From: Batkoa obscura | Taxonomy: Eukaryota > Entomophthoromycota > Entomophthoromycetes > Entomophthorales > Batkoaceae | Assembly: GCA_030770535.1 (NCBI GenBank) | Contig: JASVEC010000029.1 | Coordinates: 1 to 64,000 of the forward strand | DNA: 64,000 bases | Reading direction: 5' to 3' | Shown: in pieces, positions 37,177 to 49,048 of the stretch | How positions within the stretch are numbered: the first letter of the stretch is position 1 | Layout: every line of letters starts with the position of its first letter | Program-made: the position numbers and the translations under genes | The notes under the pieces: model-generated | The model's input: the letters and a program-made list of their open reading frames with translations, nothing else | Databases searched by the model: none | What the model was told of the DNA's origin: nothing

Positions 37177-38206
37177 TTAGGACTGAATGAAATTATGTAG
37201 AATGGTCAAAACACGTGGGTTATATGGAACCTGATCATGCTCTCCAAAATCACCATTGATGTTACTTACGCTATAATTGAGAGCTTCAAGTTTTTTTGAA
37301 AAGTTGGTGCTTTGCTCAACATTTACTAAGGTATCATTAGTAGAATGAATTAATAAAACTTTAGGAGATAAGTTGGATTTTGAGGGGCTATTGATACAAT
37401 ATTGAGGGGATGCTTTATCCCAGGTTGACATGGTGTCATCTTTTAACTTTATGTCTTCACCAAATGCTGGAACAATGAAACCAGAAACATAACTTAGATT
37501 TTCTTTTGCCAGCAATTTTAGATCAAATATACCATCGATTAAAACGACTCCTTTGATATTTTGAATTTTAGTTAAACTTTTGCTATTAAGGTTATCATTT
37601 AAAATATATTCATTAGTATTGAACGTGATCAAAGAAGAAATGTGAGCACCAGCACAATGGCCCCCGATATAAACGTTTTTATCATTAAACCCATATTTAA
37701 TTATAGTTGAAGTAACATTGAGAAATCCTTTTAAAGAATCTTCAACATGATTCGGATGCATTGTATTGCTTTTTCCACCCTTTTTACTTAAAGGATAATG
37801 AACTAAAGCAGTAACAATCCCATACTTACTTGCTAAATTGGCCGCCATGTTGATACTTGAATCTATATCTTTAGATACCCAGGCACCACTATAATACCAT
37901 ACAACTACAGGGGAGTTGATTTGTCTCTCATTTGGAAGTATTAAATCAAAATAGTTGCTTTCATTCAAGTCACTGTACAATATTTTTTCTTGGATGTTTA
38001 TGTTATCTGGAAGGGGTCTTGTTATAAATGTTAATATCGCTATTGTACAAAAATAGGTTATACTTACATTTTCTCTCTTGGTGTGACCCTCTTGTTGATT
38101 GCATCCTAAATAAAAATTAACATATTGATCATATAGAAAGACAAAAATGTACTGCATATGTTGTAAGGAATAATAGTATAAATAAGTTGAAGAAGATTGA
38201 CAGCAT
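37177..38206 (-). CDS. Secreted alpha/beta hydrolase with Cys in the nucleophile elbow
   Basis: Three exons give 310 residues: 38206-38153, 38105-38068 and 38017-37177 (introns 47 and 50 nt). This model is preferred to the longer unspliced frame because exon 1 then encodes exactly a signal peptide, MLSIFFNLFILLFLTTYA. The mature part has the BD-FAE / kynurenine-formamidase-like fold: VVVWYYSGAW oxyanion region, the elbow IGGHCAGAHIS, Asp in STNDTLV and His in GEHDQVP. The usual G-H-S-A-G nucleophile serine is replaced by Cys (codon TGT). A cysteine nucleophile is known in dienelactone hydrolases, so activity is possible but may be altered. The substrate is unknown; secretion argues against intracellular kynurenine metabolism and for an esterase-type role. 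Confidence 0.8.
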
Positions 38207-39203
38207 TATTTTAAATACTTTGAAAAATAAGCAAAACGAGTTATATTTATACCCTTTTTGCAGGAATGTATTCAATAGCTAAAGTATCTTAAGGATGATT
38301 TAAATTTTGGCAATTGGGTAACTATGAGAATACAAGTAATAAAATACATTGAATGATATTTTTGTAGGATAAATATACCAAATTATTGGTATAATAATTT
38401 ATTAATAAATGGTTGCTTTTACTGTTTGTTTGAATAGAGGATAAAAAATGAATGATCATTTTTAATTCTGTCATTTTAAAATACCATATAAATACATTAC
38501 ATTCTATCATTGAAAGGTGGCAACTATATTTATCGGGATTACGTTAAGATTCATCCTTTTATTTTTTCTCTCATAGAAATGTCATGCATATTTACATAAT
38601 GAGCAAAACACAAGACCATAAAACTTTTTTAAGGGCACTTTGTATAGTGGGTAATTACGGAACAAGATAAATGTAAAAACAGTCGAATCTTCTAATGTTA
38701 TTTTATTTTAAGAAGTCTTACATATGGGTAAAATCTTAAAGAATAAATATAAATTAGATTATCCATTTTATTAATATTTGTCTTTGTTCAATACGTCATT
38801 TTTCGACTTTTGACTTTTTTATAAGTGTTATTCAAGAAAATCAATAAAAATGTATTAAAAAACTGCTGTTCTAATTTCATCTTTTTGTATTATGATTTTT
38901 GAGTCTCCTACTATTACCCGAACCTAACTTTGATAGTAATATTAATAAATATTTTATAAAATTAACTCATGAACTTGGGTGATATTTATGAAGTTTTAAT
39001 CGACCTAAAAGAATCAATTAAAATTGATTGATATTATTTATTTAATAAATATATATTAGGGCCTAAAATTTTTTTGGTGATGTTTAATTGAAGTTTTATA
39101 AATTAAAATAACTAACGCTATACTGAAAACAAAAGTTATTTTGGTATTTTAATTATTTCAAATGTTTTTAAAAAAATGATTATTTTAATTATAATTTAAT
39201 AAA
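38207..39203. other. Intergenic, no gene seen
   Basis: AT-rich sequence. A 62-codon frame at 38322-38510 has no coding character. Confidence 0.45.
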
Positions 39204-39303
39204 TGGGGATGTTTTTTTTCGGCTTCATCACTTTTTCCATTTTTAAGCGCTATTTGAGTGGAAAAATTATTAGTAAAATTCTTAAGCACAAAATACATCC
39301 CCA
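39204..39303. mobile_element. MITE family 1
   Basis: About 100 bp, TGGGGATGTTTTTTTTCGG to ACATCCCCA, with the AAGCGCTATTT core and a TA on the right side. Confidence 0.85.
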
Positions 39304-40988
39304 TATAAACTTTTATTTTCAATGCTTTTTTTACAATTCTATGAAATCGATTCCCAATTTGAATAACATAAATTAACAGAAGTACATAATCAAAAAAATT
39401 CGTAAAATAAAATATACAATCAAAGTCACTGCTAAGTTAAGCCTAAGACTGAATAAGAAAACCTAATCTATCAATATAGATAATCTCAAATACATTTGTA
39501 TTCCAAAGCCTTAAAAGTTATAAATAACATTAAATCTGAGTTTTAGTTCAACATTTTCAGTATTAAGTTTTATAATAAATTGCTTAATTTTTTTACATTT
39601 TTTAATTTAGGCATTATCAGTTTTATATTTGATAATTTACATTTTTACCTGTCAAAAGATTTAAAAAATAACTTATAATTTTATCTCATTGTACAATACC
39701 TATTATAAGTTTTTAACATCTCCTTATAACAAAAAAAGGTGTAGTTTACCCTTGTCTGCCCACCTCCTTATCAGCTTTTGATTAAATAAGAACCTCAGTT
39801 CTAACCTTCTCATGGTATCTTAGAAATATGCTCATACAGCATTTATTCTCTTTAACATCATAGTTAATTTATACCTATCCTGGCTAAATGCTTCTATCGC
39901 TCATCTTTACACACTTCCCTTTTCTGTAGGATTTCTTCTTGCATTTTTGCGCTCCACTTGCAATATCATATATGATTTCCCTTGAATTATCCCTTCTACC
40001 CAGTTGGTTTTTCTCGTATCCCTCATTTACTATCTGGTTTAACCTCCCTAACAAATGCCCTTACCTTTGCTCCTGAGTTATGGGGTTCACATAGAAGTTT
40101 GACTCCATCCTAATTTAATACATTGGGGACCTTTTCACTTCCTTTCAGCCCTACATCTTTCACCAATCAATTTGAAGCTCTCTGGAGATTTAAAATAAAA
40201 TTGATCTCATTTTGCATCATACGCCCACTAAGAGTAGCAACATATTGGACTTTGTTTATTTGGTTCTAGTTAGACTCGTGTGAATAGCTCAGCCCTTTAA
40301 GCTCATTAAATTTAATATTTAATGCTTTATTAAGTAGAGCAAAACATTGTAGACTAACACTATATAAAATAAATAGCTTATATTTTTGTTGCTTAGAAAT
40401 GTAAAACTTTCAAAAATTATACATGTATATTTTGACTTTAAATTATATTAAAATTATTAGATTATTATTTTGTTTGTAACTTTTAATTATTATAATTGAA
40501 AAATGATAAAAATATTTTAATAAACGATATAATATACAAAACCAATCTATAAATTTATAGCTATAGATTAATACTATCTGCGAATTAAATCTATCATATG
40601 ATATAATATATTTTTAAAAATCATAATTTAATATTAAACTAGTAGTATATCCTAATTAAATAAAATTAAAAAACGAAACTTTTACTGTTATTTTTACTAG
40701 TTTACATTTATTAAAAATTGTTATTCTTTCTAAAAAACATAATAAAAGTAAAAAAAGCTTTATATACAGCTAGTTATTAATATTTATTTTAACGTTACCA
40801 AGTCAATAAGTTATAATTCACTTATAATTTTTTGCTTTTTTGTATAAATTTATATTTTTAGTAATTTAATAACATTAAGAATATGATATTATTTTATGAA
40901 AAATTTGATACAAAGCTAATGCAGGACGCGATTCTTAATTATAGCTATACTGGTATAAATAGCAAAGTAAACAACATTTTTTCGTAAA
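39304..40988. other. Intergenic with a pyrimidine-rich, higher-GC stretch
   Basis: Most of it is AT-rich. Between about 39725 and 40280 the plus strand is C/T-rich with clearly higher GC and broken frames such as LLSYGVHIEV, possibly decayed coding or LINE-like sequence; no family can be named. Confidence 0.35.
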
Positions 40989-42476
40989 ATGCTTTTACTT
41001 TTAATTTTCTTATTTCTTTCGTTAAATAAAATTAGTGCACTATTTCCAAGAGCAGTCGGTGGGGGATGTATAGAAATAAAAGATGAATTATATTATTTAG
41101 GTGGATTTATTACACTCCCAAATGTAGAAAAATCAAGAGGACTCAACAAAGAAATTTTCAAACTAGATTTCAAAAAGGGAGTAACTTTATACAACAATAT
41201 GGCATCATGGGAAAGGTATAATACCACTCATACTCCAGAACCTTTCATGTATCCAAAGCTTTTTTATATCGAAGACTTTAATCAAAAGAATACAATGATT
41301 GGTTTCTTTTTTGGTAAACTAGGTTCATCTGTAGAAGTAAATTATCTTGATATTGATAAAGACGAATGGTATGATAAACATTTGATTAAAGAGATATCTT
41401 ATCAGCCAGAAATAGAAAGTTTTATGGATCATTATGAGGAATATTCAATTGTACAAAGTGAAAGCAATCCAAAACAGTTTTACATATCTGGGTTTTTTCA
41501 TAATTTCAAATTAGATGAAGATATAAACTATCAAATAAAGTTATTTGATATTGAATCAAAGGAAATCAAAACAATCTATGAACCACCAAGAAAAATGAAG
41601 GCTAAGTTATCGTTTATTTCAAATAATAAATTATACTACTTTGAAGTCTCAATAGAAAGCATTGTACCAGGTGTCAATTATAACATATTATATGAATTAG
41701 ACTTATCGGCATTTGAGCTAGTTTCTCATGAAATTCCTTTTAAAAGTTTTGGGGAAATTCAAATTATAAAAGTTAGAGAATCAATCTATTTTTTTGGATC
41801 TGATTTATTAGAGGATAACTCAATCGAAGTATTTGAATTAAAGACACAACCATTTTCATTCACTAAAATAAATAGAGTTGTTAGAATAAGTGCTTGGGGC
41901 TGTTTTGCTAATTATAAGAATTATATAATAAATTCATTCGGTAATAAATTTGTTCAATCTTCAGATAGGCTGGGGTGGGTTCCCGAAAGCTCAGATAAAA
42001 CACAAATATTAGACACACAAACTTGGCAAGACATTGAAAGTTTACCTTCGATATTAGAACAAAATAATGACATCAATAGTAATACGAATGATTCTGCCGA
42101 TAATAACAACCTTAAAGCTATAATTGGTGGTACTATAGGAGGAATAGTTGGACTTATTATAATTTTATTAGGTATATTTTTAATGTTTTACAGACGTAAA
42201 TTGAAAAAAGAAAAGCCTCCAAGTGTCATTATTGACCCCATTTTTATCGACCCAAACATTCATTTAGATAGCAATAACAATAATAACACCAGTGCCATTT
42301 TTTCCCATTCTCATGAGATCGATGATAATAATACCGGGTTAACTAGGAATTTGTACTTGAATCAAATAGGAAATATGAACATGATTAGTCAAGAGAATCG
42401 TTCAATTAATGGGACTATCCTTGGTCAATCTTCAGAGTCTAAAGAAGATCATACAAGAATACCATCAATTGTATAG
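40989..42476 (+). CDS. Kelch-like single-pass membrane protein
   Basis: A single exon encodes 495 residues. It has a signal peptide (MLLLLIFLFLSLNKISA), then an ectodomain of about 350 residues with repeated kelch/galactose-oxidase-like beta segments (IEIKDELYYLGGF, YNNMASWERYN, ISNNKLYYFEV, WQDIESLPS). An Asn/Asp/Ser-rich stalk is followed by one membrane helix near residues 377-401 (IIGGTIGGIVGLIIILLGIF), a basic stop-transfer (RRKLKKEK) and a cytosolic Asn/Ser-rich tail of about 90 residues. Type I topology is predicted. Kelch-like secreted or membrane proteins of this layout are common in early-diverging fungi; ligand and function are unknown. The repeats are weak, so the beta-propeller call is an inference. 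Confidence 0.75.
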   Translation: MLLLLIFLFLSLNKISALFPRAVGGGCIEIKDELYYLGGFITLPNVEKSRGLNKEIFKLDFKKGVTLYNNMASWERYNTTHTPEPFMYPKLFYIEDFNQKNTMIGFFFGKLGSSVEVNYLDIDKDEWYDKHLIKEISYQPEIESFMDHYEEYSIVQSESNPKQFYISGFFHNFKLDEDINYQIKLFDIESKEIKTIYEPPRKMKAKLSFISNNKLYYFEVSIESIVPGVNYNILYELDLSAFELVSHEIPFKSFGEIQIIKVRESIYFFGSDLLEDNSIEVFELKTQPFSFTKINRVVRISAWGCFANYKNYIINSFGNKFVQSSDRLGWVPESSDKTQILDTQTWQDIESLPSILEQNNDINSNTNDSADNNNLKAIIGGTIGGIVGLIIILLGIFLMFYRRKLKKEKPPSVIIDPIFIDPNIHLDSNNNNNTSAIFSHSHEIDDNNTGLTRNLYLNQIGNMNMISQENRSINGTILGQSSESKEDHTRIPSIV

Positions 42477-43941
42477 TTATTCGCTATTATAAGTAGAACA
42501 AAAGCTACACAAAATATTAATAGTAATTTTCATCTATTTTATTTAATGACAAAAAAATAATAGTTACATAATCAATGAGGAAAATAAGTATCATTTTTTC
42601 AATAAAATCAAATTTTCAACATATAGGAATGTTTTTTACTTATTACCCTTTTTTGGTATTTTTTTAAAATTTAGAAATTAACTAATACAATTGTTCAAGT
42701 TCGAATGTGTGCTAATAAATGATCAATTTTGTAACCAACTATCTGTTCTATCATTCTGGCTTGAGGTTTGTTAATTTAATTTTTATTTTAAAATGAACAG
42801 TTTAGCCACCACACATTCAAGCTTGAACAACATGTACTGGTTAATTAATTTCTAAATTTTAAAATAGCAAAAGAACAATTGCTAAAAAAAAGCATGTTTT
42901 TTTGTTCCGAAATTTGACTGATATTTTTTAAAATTTTTAAATCTAAAATAAACAATGGTTGAAAAGAGCGTTACCATACGCCAACATAGATAAACTATTA
43001 ATTCTTTATAAGGCTTCAGAGCCATTATGCTTCCCCTTTTTCTCATTACCCTCGTCTTTATTCTTTTTGCACTATTTCAGTATTCAAGTAAAGTATTATG
43101 TCTTTTGAACTTTGAAGGATTTTAAAAAAAAATGCTTTAAGACAATTTAACCTAAATAGTTCCCCTTTAGAATATAGCAACCTGACTATTAGTATTGGAT
43201 TATGTAATAGTATTGTTAATAAAATTTAAAACATTCTACCTAAAAAGGTAACCTATTTTGTTAGTAATAAAAAAATTTAAGATACTACCACTTTCAATCA
43301 GTTTACTCCCTACCCCTTTTGCCCTTTGTCTAATATGTATAATGATTTATAAAAAGAACAAATTATAGATAGTTTTATTACCGATGCTTTTGAGAATGCC
43401 TACAAAGTCTTTGACACCTTATTTCTTTTTCGGAGTATTTTTTAGAGCACCTTAATATAGAACACTCTCAAGACTTATAAGTTTAGAAGTATGGAAGTGG
43501 GAAAAGTGGAGGGATATTAGTTGTAAAAGAAGCAATACATAGGACTAATATGAGAAATCGTGATGATATAATTCAAAAAGTTGACTGTTGATAAGTTTAT
43601 TATTGTTAAAAGCAAAAGGTAACTCTTGTACTTAAAGACTTTTGCATCCTAGAGATAAAGTTGAAATTTGTTAAGAGAGGTTTAAAGCTTTTTGAGACAT
43701 AATTGTATGATATGTAAAAGTATAAGAAAAACGTATAAACAATGACAATCCTTACATATTAATATTAGTATACTAAACAAATTTAGTTTTAATATTAATA
43801 GTGACATATTTTATGTGGAGCATCGTATTTACTATTTAAAGAAATTTTATTTTTAAAAAGAGTTGTTTAATAAATTAAAAATTCTTAGTTTTAATGAAAT
43901 GTTTAAATATTATTTATTTAATATAATAGCAAATTTTGAAA
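42477..43941. other. Intergenic between convergent genes, no gene seen
   Basis: AT-rich. An AGGAATGTTTTTT-type MITE relic may begin near 42623. Short higher-GC patches near 43000-43560 show no usable frame. Confidence 0.4.
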
Positions 43942-45621
43942 TTAGGCTTTAGGTTCATATGGTAAAGTCCATTGCTTTAAAGAAGAGGTAGAATCACAAC
44001 GTCCTGGGTTAACGACACACCATAATGGTTGAGTAGCATCAGCATTGATACCGCGAGATACCATCTTGAAACGGAAATTGTTGAAACGTGGGACAACTGG
44101 TTTGGTACGTACGACCTTACCATTAGCATCACGGTTACCAGACCAAAGGACTTCAGCAGCAGCTGAAGCACGTGGCCAGGCAAAACGATCAAGATTGACT
44201 TCATCGACTTGCTCAGACCATACAGTTACTTCACCACCAGCTACTAATTTTTGTTGATCAGCATTAAGGTTCTTAAGGAGATCATAAGTATAAACCATTT
44301 GCCAGTGTTTGAGAGGATCACACCAAGAACCACCAGATGGAGCATCACCTACCCAGGTACCACGACCACAGTCAAGATACCAGTATTGATAAGATGAAGC
44401 AACAACACGGTAACCGCGTTCAATAACCTTCTTGGTATCTTCAGCACCCAACCAAACTTGAACCAAAGAATCTTTTGGTAAAGTAACATTGTGTTGTAAA
44501 ACAATTTCTTCCCATACCATGATAGATTTCTTGTTTTGAATTGCGCGTTTGTGCATACCTTCAGCGAATACATTAAGAAGACTTTCTAAAGTAACCTTGT
44601 TATCTCTAACGTAGTTACGAATCTTTTCAGAAGTGTTCCAGCATTTATAATTGACTTCATCACCTGATAAATGTAAATATTTATCTTTGAATACCTTGGA
44701 GAATTCATCAATAAGATCATTAACAATAGCAACAGATTTAGGATTGGTTGGATCAATTTGACCAGATACTGGTTGAGCAGCTACGATATCCCATTCTAAG
44801 TCGTCCATACATACAGCAACTTCAGGGTAAGCTTCACCAATAGCATATGAGTGAGCTGGGGCTTCTAATTCTGGAATAATACGTACACCACGATCTAAAC
44901 CATATTCAATAAGTTCAGCAATTTCAGCAAATGAATAAGTTTGATCTGGGAAAATAGCCCCAATTTGCCATAATTTTGGATGTTTCTCTGATTTAAATGG
45001 CCAGGAGTGGGAATCAGTTAAATGCCAGTGTAATACGTTCATTTTGTTGTAAGAGAGAGCATCAATGGTACGTTTGATATCCTTGATTGGGAAAAAGTTA
45101 CGACTGCTATCTAATAATAAACCACGGTGGGGAAATTTAGGAGCATCTTCAATAGTTAATGGAGTGTGGGTGACGAAATGTAAACCATGCTGTTTGTTCC
45201 ATTCTACTAATTGGGTGAAGGATTCTAAACCACGGATGGCACCATAGACAGTTTGAGCATTAATAGAAGCACCTTTAGCATCAATAGTTAAAGTATAGTG
45301 TTCATCAGTCTTGTCATCATATTCATTGTTAGTATCCTTTACATTAACTTTAAGTTCACTAATAGATGGAAGAGCACGAGAATCTAAGCTACCACGGAAA
45401 GTTGGCACAACTGGAACCCATTTTTCGGTGATAACCAAATTTTGATAACGACCAACGACACGATTTAATCTGTCACAATTGGTGTTGGTGGTGATTTTAA
45501 AGTTATCACCAACAATCAAGGTTGAATTACCGGCGGTATATTTTGCAACTTTTGGCCAGATAGCATCAGGATGAGCTACGACTAAAGATAATAATGAAGT
45601 AATTAAAATAGAAACTTTCAT
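43942..45621 (-). CDS. Secreted beta-N-acetylhexosaminidase (GH20)
   Basis: A single exon encodes 559 residues, the usual fungal length. It has a signal peptide (MKVSILITSLLSLVVA), a GH20b-type N-terminal alpha/beta domain to about residue 155, then the GH20 (beta/alpha)8 catalytic domain. Landmarks are HRGLLLDSSRNFFP, MNVLHWHLTDSHSWPF and LSGDEVNYKCW with the catalytic Asp321-Glu322 pair, then the aromatic pocket residues in SSYQYWYLD. It hydrolyses terminal GlcNAc/GalNAc from chitooligosaccharides and glycans outside the cell or in the vacuole, with a role in wall turnover or in using host chitin. No intron. Codon use is more GC-rich and even than in neighbouring sequence, suggesting good expression. 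Confidence 0.95.
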   Translation of the reverse strand: MKVSILITSLLSLVVAHPDAIWPKVAKYTAGNSTLIVGDNFKITTNTNCDRLNRVVGRYQNLVITEKWVPVVPTFRGSLDSRALPSISELKVNVKDTNNEYDDKTDEHYTLTIDAKGASINAQTVYGAIRGLESFTQLVEWNKQHGLHFVTHTPLTIEDAPKFPHRGLLLDSSRNFFPIKDIKRTIDALSYNKMNVLHWHLTDSHSWPFKSEKHPKLWQIGAIFPDQTYSFAEIAELIEYGLDRGVRIIPELEAPAHSYAIGEAYPEVAVCMDDLEWDIVAAQPVSGQIDPTNPKSVAIVNDLIDEFSKVFKDKYLHLSGDEVNYKCWNTSEKIRNYVRDNKVTLESLLNVFAEGMHKRAIQNKKSIMVWEEIVLQHNVTLPKDSLVQVWLGAEDTKKVIERGYRVVASSYQYWYLDCGRGTWVGDAPSGGSWCDPLKHWQMVYTYDLLKNLNADQQKLVAGGEVTVWSEQVDEVNLDRFAWPRASAAAEVLWSGNRDANGKVVRTKPVVPRFNNFRFKMVSRGINADATQPLWCVVNPGRCDSTSSLKQWTLPYEPKA

Positions 45622-47555
45622 CTTAAATAAAAAAAGATAATTTTTTGATTTCTTCAGCCTTTCTTTTTATATCAGTTCTTCAAAAATTAACATCAAATAA
45701 ATTATATTAATGTAAGATGGCAGATTCCTTAATTTGGTAATATAATAAGTAAACTTTTTACTGAACCGAAATTTAAGTTTTATTCATCCTATTTTATTGG
45801 CTGTAGGATTTTAACGTGATCACTTGATTAAACCTCATCATAAAAATAACCAGCACCAATAAATTTCTCGCCTTTATATTAAATACAAATTTAAGAAATG
45901 AACCAAAAGTTATGAATATAAGTATTATTACTCCCTTGGTATATGGTCAACAATATATATATATAAACATTAAATTACTTATTTATATTATACTATGATA
46001 TTAATTCCGCAAAACATTTATGTTTATCAAGGAGTTAAGTGAAAATACCAGTGTTGCCTATAGTAATCAATGTGTATTAAAGCATTAATTAAATAAATAT
46101 TTGAAACATTTTCTGGTTTTGGTTTAATGCTATTTTTCTGATGATAATTTATTCTTTAAACTAAGCTTTGTATGAAAAGTAACTTAACTATTTTTATTAA
46201 ATTTAAGTTAAAAATGACTAAAATATTATCATTTATAAAAGATGGAAGAACTTTAAACTTATTATGATGATACGAATTTAATCAAACATCAATGTTTATT
46301 CATTGTAAAATGTATTTTATCTTACAATTACATTACATTTAACTTTAAATAAGCTACGATTTTAAAAGACTTTATACTTATAAATGAGATCAAATAGCAT
46401 TAACTTAGACTTCCTAATTGACTTTTGAAAAGAAGCATGAAATTTTAGATGCCAAAGCCTGACAAAATTTATCTACCGTTATTTCACAACCATATTATGG
46501 TCTACCTGTTTTTAACTTGGGTTCTATACAAAATAAAATACTTGCTCCATTGGCTAAGTTTTAATCCCGTGTTCAAACTCAAATTCTTGACCATAGATAA
46601 AATAAAAAAGCTACCAGCAGTAAATTTTCTAATAATAGGTTTGATGATTTTATTTATAAGTTATAGTGTAGTATTACTAATTAAATTATATACTGTTTAG
46701 TATAATGTACTTCTGGGTGTAATGTGGCATCTTGAGGAACGGGAATCGTCATATTTAAATAATTCCATACTAGAAGGATATTTAATAGAAAAGTGTGAGT
46801 TCTATATTAGAAATGTCTCCTTACTTCCATATCTCATTTGCTTTTTTAAGCAGTTTATATTTCAAAAAAATTCTTAATAAATTCTTAATAAATTCTTAAT
46901 AAAATCACATTATCCTGTACTGCAAATTTCATATCAACTTTGCAATATTAAAAGTGCTTTCGTAAATAGCAACTTATATATTGTACACTTTTACTAATTA
47001 AATATTTAATAAAAATAAATGTTATTGTTATAAGCTATCATTAGTTTATATATAATACAATATATACATACTGTAATGAAAACAACAAACTTAATCTAAG
47101 TTATTGTTCTAAAAAAACCATACGTTAATTTTTTACCAATTATTTATTTTTGATTTTGTTACATATTATTTACTTTGGTTTTTATATAATATTTATTTTG
47201 TTTTTAAATTATCGGGTTCTGTGAAAAAGACTGAATTCTTATCACACGAATTTAATAGCTTACAGCTGAATATACTTATAAAAAAGGTATAAGAGTTTTA
47301 AACTTCTAATAATAATTGAAATATAGTATTAGTAATTAATAAGCTAATTTCTTTGAAATGTTTATGATATTAATTTAATTATTATTTTATTAAATAAAAT
47401 AAAATAATGAACTGGTTAAAATGTTAGTATTACAGCTTAATTATCTAATAAAATAAAATAAACAGAAATAGGTTTACTTAAAAATAAATAACTTGATTAC
47501 TCATATATCATTTACAATTAATATAAACTAATTCAACTATAATAAAATTCTATAA
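45622..47555. other. Intergenic, no supported gene
   Basis: Contains an 83-codon hydrophobic frame (46449-46700) that is probably spurious and a three-fold 13-bp tandem repeat (TTCTTAATAAA type) near 46872-46910. No other feature recognised. Confidence 0.45.
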
Positions 47556-48785
47556 TTATTTATTGGCTTTAAGTGATTGTTCCCAATAGGTTTCAAATCG
47601 TCTATAAATTGCCATAGTAGCTTGTGCGTCTTCAACCTATAAATAAATAAATAAATAAATTTAATCGACGCTTATAAAAGTTACTGAGGAATGGGAAGCG
47701 CCTTGGATATCGATACCTAATAAGTTAGTACATAATTTCTTTAGAGAGGGTGCCTTATTATTATTTATTTGCTTTAAAGGATAGTATTTAGCAGTATCTC
47801 TAATATTTCTTTCTGGATGCTGAATTTTTAATGCTTTTAAATCGTTTTTTATACTATGTCCAACTAATATTCTATTTTTTAATAATTCTAATACTTTAAT
47901 TTGTACTTCTTCAAAACTTGGAGCATCTTTCAAATGTTTAGGTAAAATTCCAGATACCCATGTACGAAAATCAGTTACTATTTTATCAACTTTTACATAT
48001 GTATCATAAATTACTATCCCATAATAGTTTACTATTGATACACGTGCTAATGCACTTTCACTTGCATTTACTCCTACTCCTACCATCTCACAATCTATAG
48101 CTAATACTTTACCTATTCTAACAAAATAAATCTTATTTTCTAATTATATTTATGTAATTTACTTAGTCACTAAACTAGTATTGGCTTTGTATTCTCCTAA
48201 TAATAATTTTTTTAAATGATCACTGATATCTTCACCCAATTTCAAACTACTAACGCTTAATTATTAAGTAATTTAAAAATATGTTTTATAATTTACCTTT
48301 CATCTTGCTTTACAAGTTCCAATTTATTACTTTCTTTAAACAAAGTTATATTCTATCATTAAATATATATATAGATAAAGTTGTACTTACTTTGGTCCGT
48401 TTCTTTTATTACTTTGCTTTTTACAATTTTAGTTTCATCAATTTGAATTTTATTATTAATCTTTATTTTGTTCTTCGTTATTTCTTCTTTTACCCCAGTA
48501 TCCCTATTATTCTTGTTTTTTATTAATCGAATACTTTCTTTTTGTACTTTAATGCTCTTAACACTTCCTTTATCTTCAGCATTTTCATTCTTTTTCCTCT
48601 TAGCTACTTTTTCTTTCCCAAGCAATTCCTAATGCTGTATTAATATACTTCTTTCTTAATCCTATCAATCGTGTGCTTACTTTTTTCAGGTTTTCCCAAT
48701 TACCACTCCCCTTCTTACTTTTATTTTTAGTGCTCTTATTTGATGTGTTAGTTGGATCAATTTAATATATATATTATTTTACCAT
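47556..48785 (-). CDS. REX4: RNA exonuclease 4 homologue
   Basis: Seven exons give 310 residues: 48785-48783, 48734-48681, 48628-48391, 48333-48297, 48249-48163, 48117-47685 and 47636-47556. The first exon is just the ATG; the 48-nt intron after it has a CTAAC branch-like site, and exon 2 gives STKNKSKKGSGNWENLKK, typical of Rex4 N-termini. A Lys-rich linker precedes a DEDDh 3'-5' exonuclease domain: KVLAIDCEMVGVG (first Asp, Glu), ILVGHSIKNDLKAL (second Asp), and SHSSVEDAQATMAIYRR (His and final Asp, across the last intron). Yeast Rex4 (289 residues) is nucleolar and affects the choice of ITS1 processing site in pre-rRNA. The remaining introns are 45-57 nt. Confidence 0.88.
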
Positions 48786-49048
48786 TCTATTCAAACCAAA
48801 AAAGTTGAAGGATAAGAATAAATTTTTGATTTAGATTACAAAAATAGAAATTCATAATTGGCTTATTACTCGGATATTCTATTATTTTACAAATTAAACT
48901 TAATAATGAAAACGATAGTTGATAGTTAAATTGATAAAATTTATTTATTGCCTTGAAAAATTATATCTCTCGTTCTAAATAAACATCTTAATTATAATTA
49001 AAGAGTAATTTATTAAATTTTATAAATATATAATAATAGTTAAAAAAT

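Noticed and set aside
38068-38157. Unspliced N-terminus of the alpha/beta hydrolase frame
   Set aside because: Two introns with good GT-AG ends and matching phases replace it with a clean signal peptide exon.
46449-46700. 83-codon hydrophobic frame that might be a small membrane protein
   Set aside because: AT-rich frames readily encode Ile/Leu/Phe runs; no signal peptide, paralogue or supporting context.
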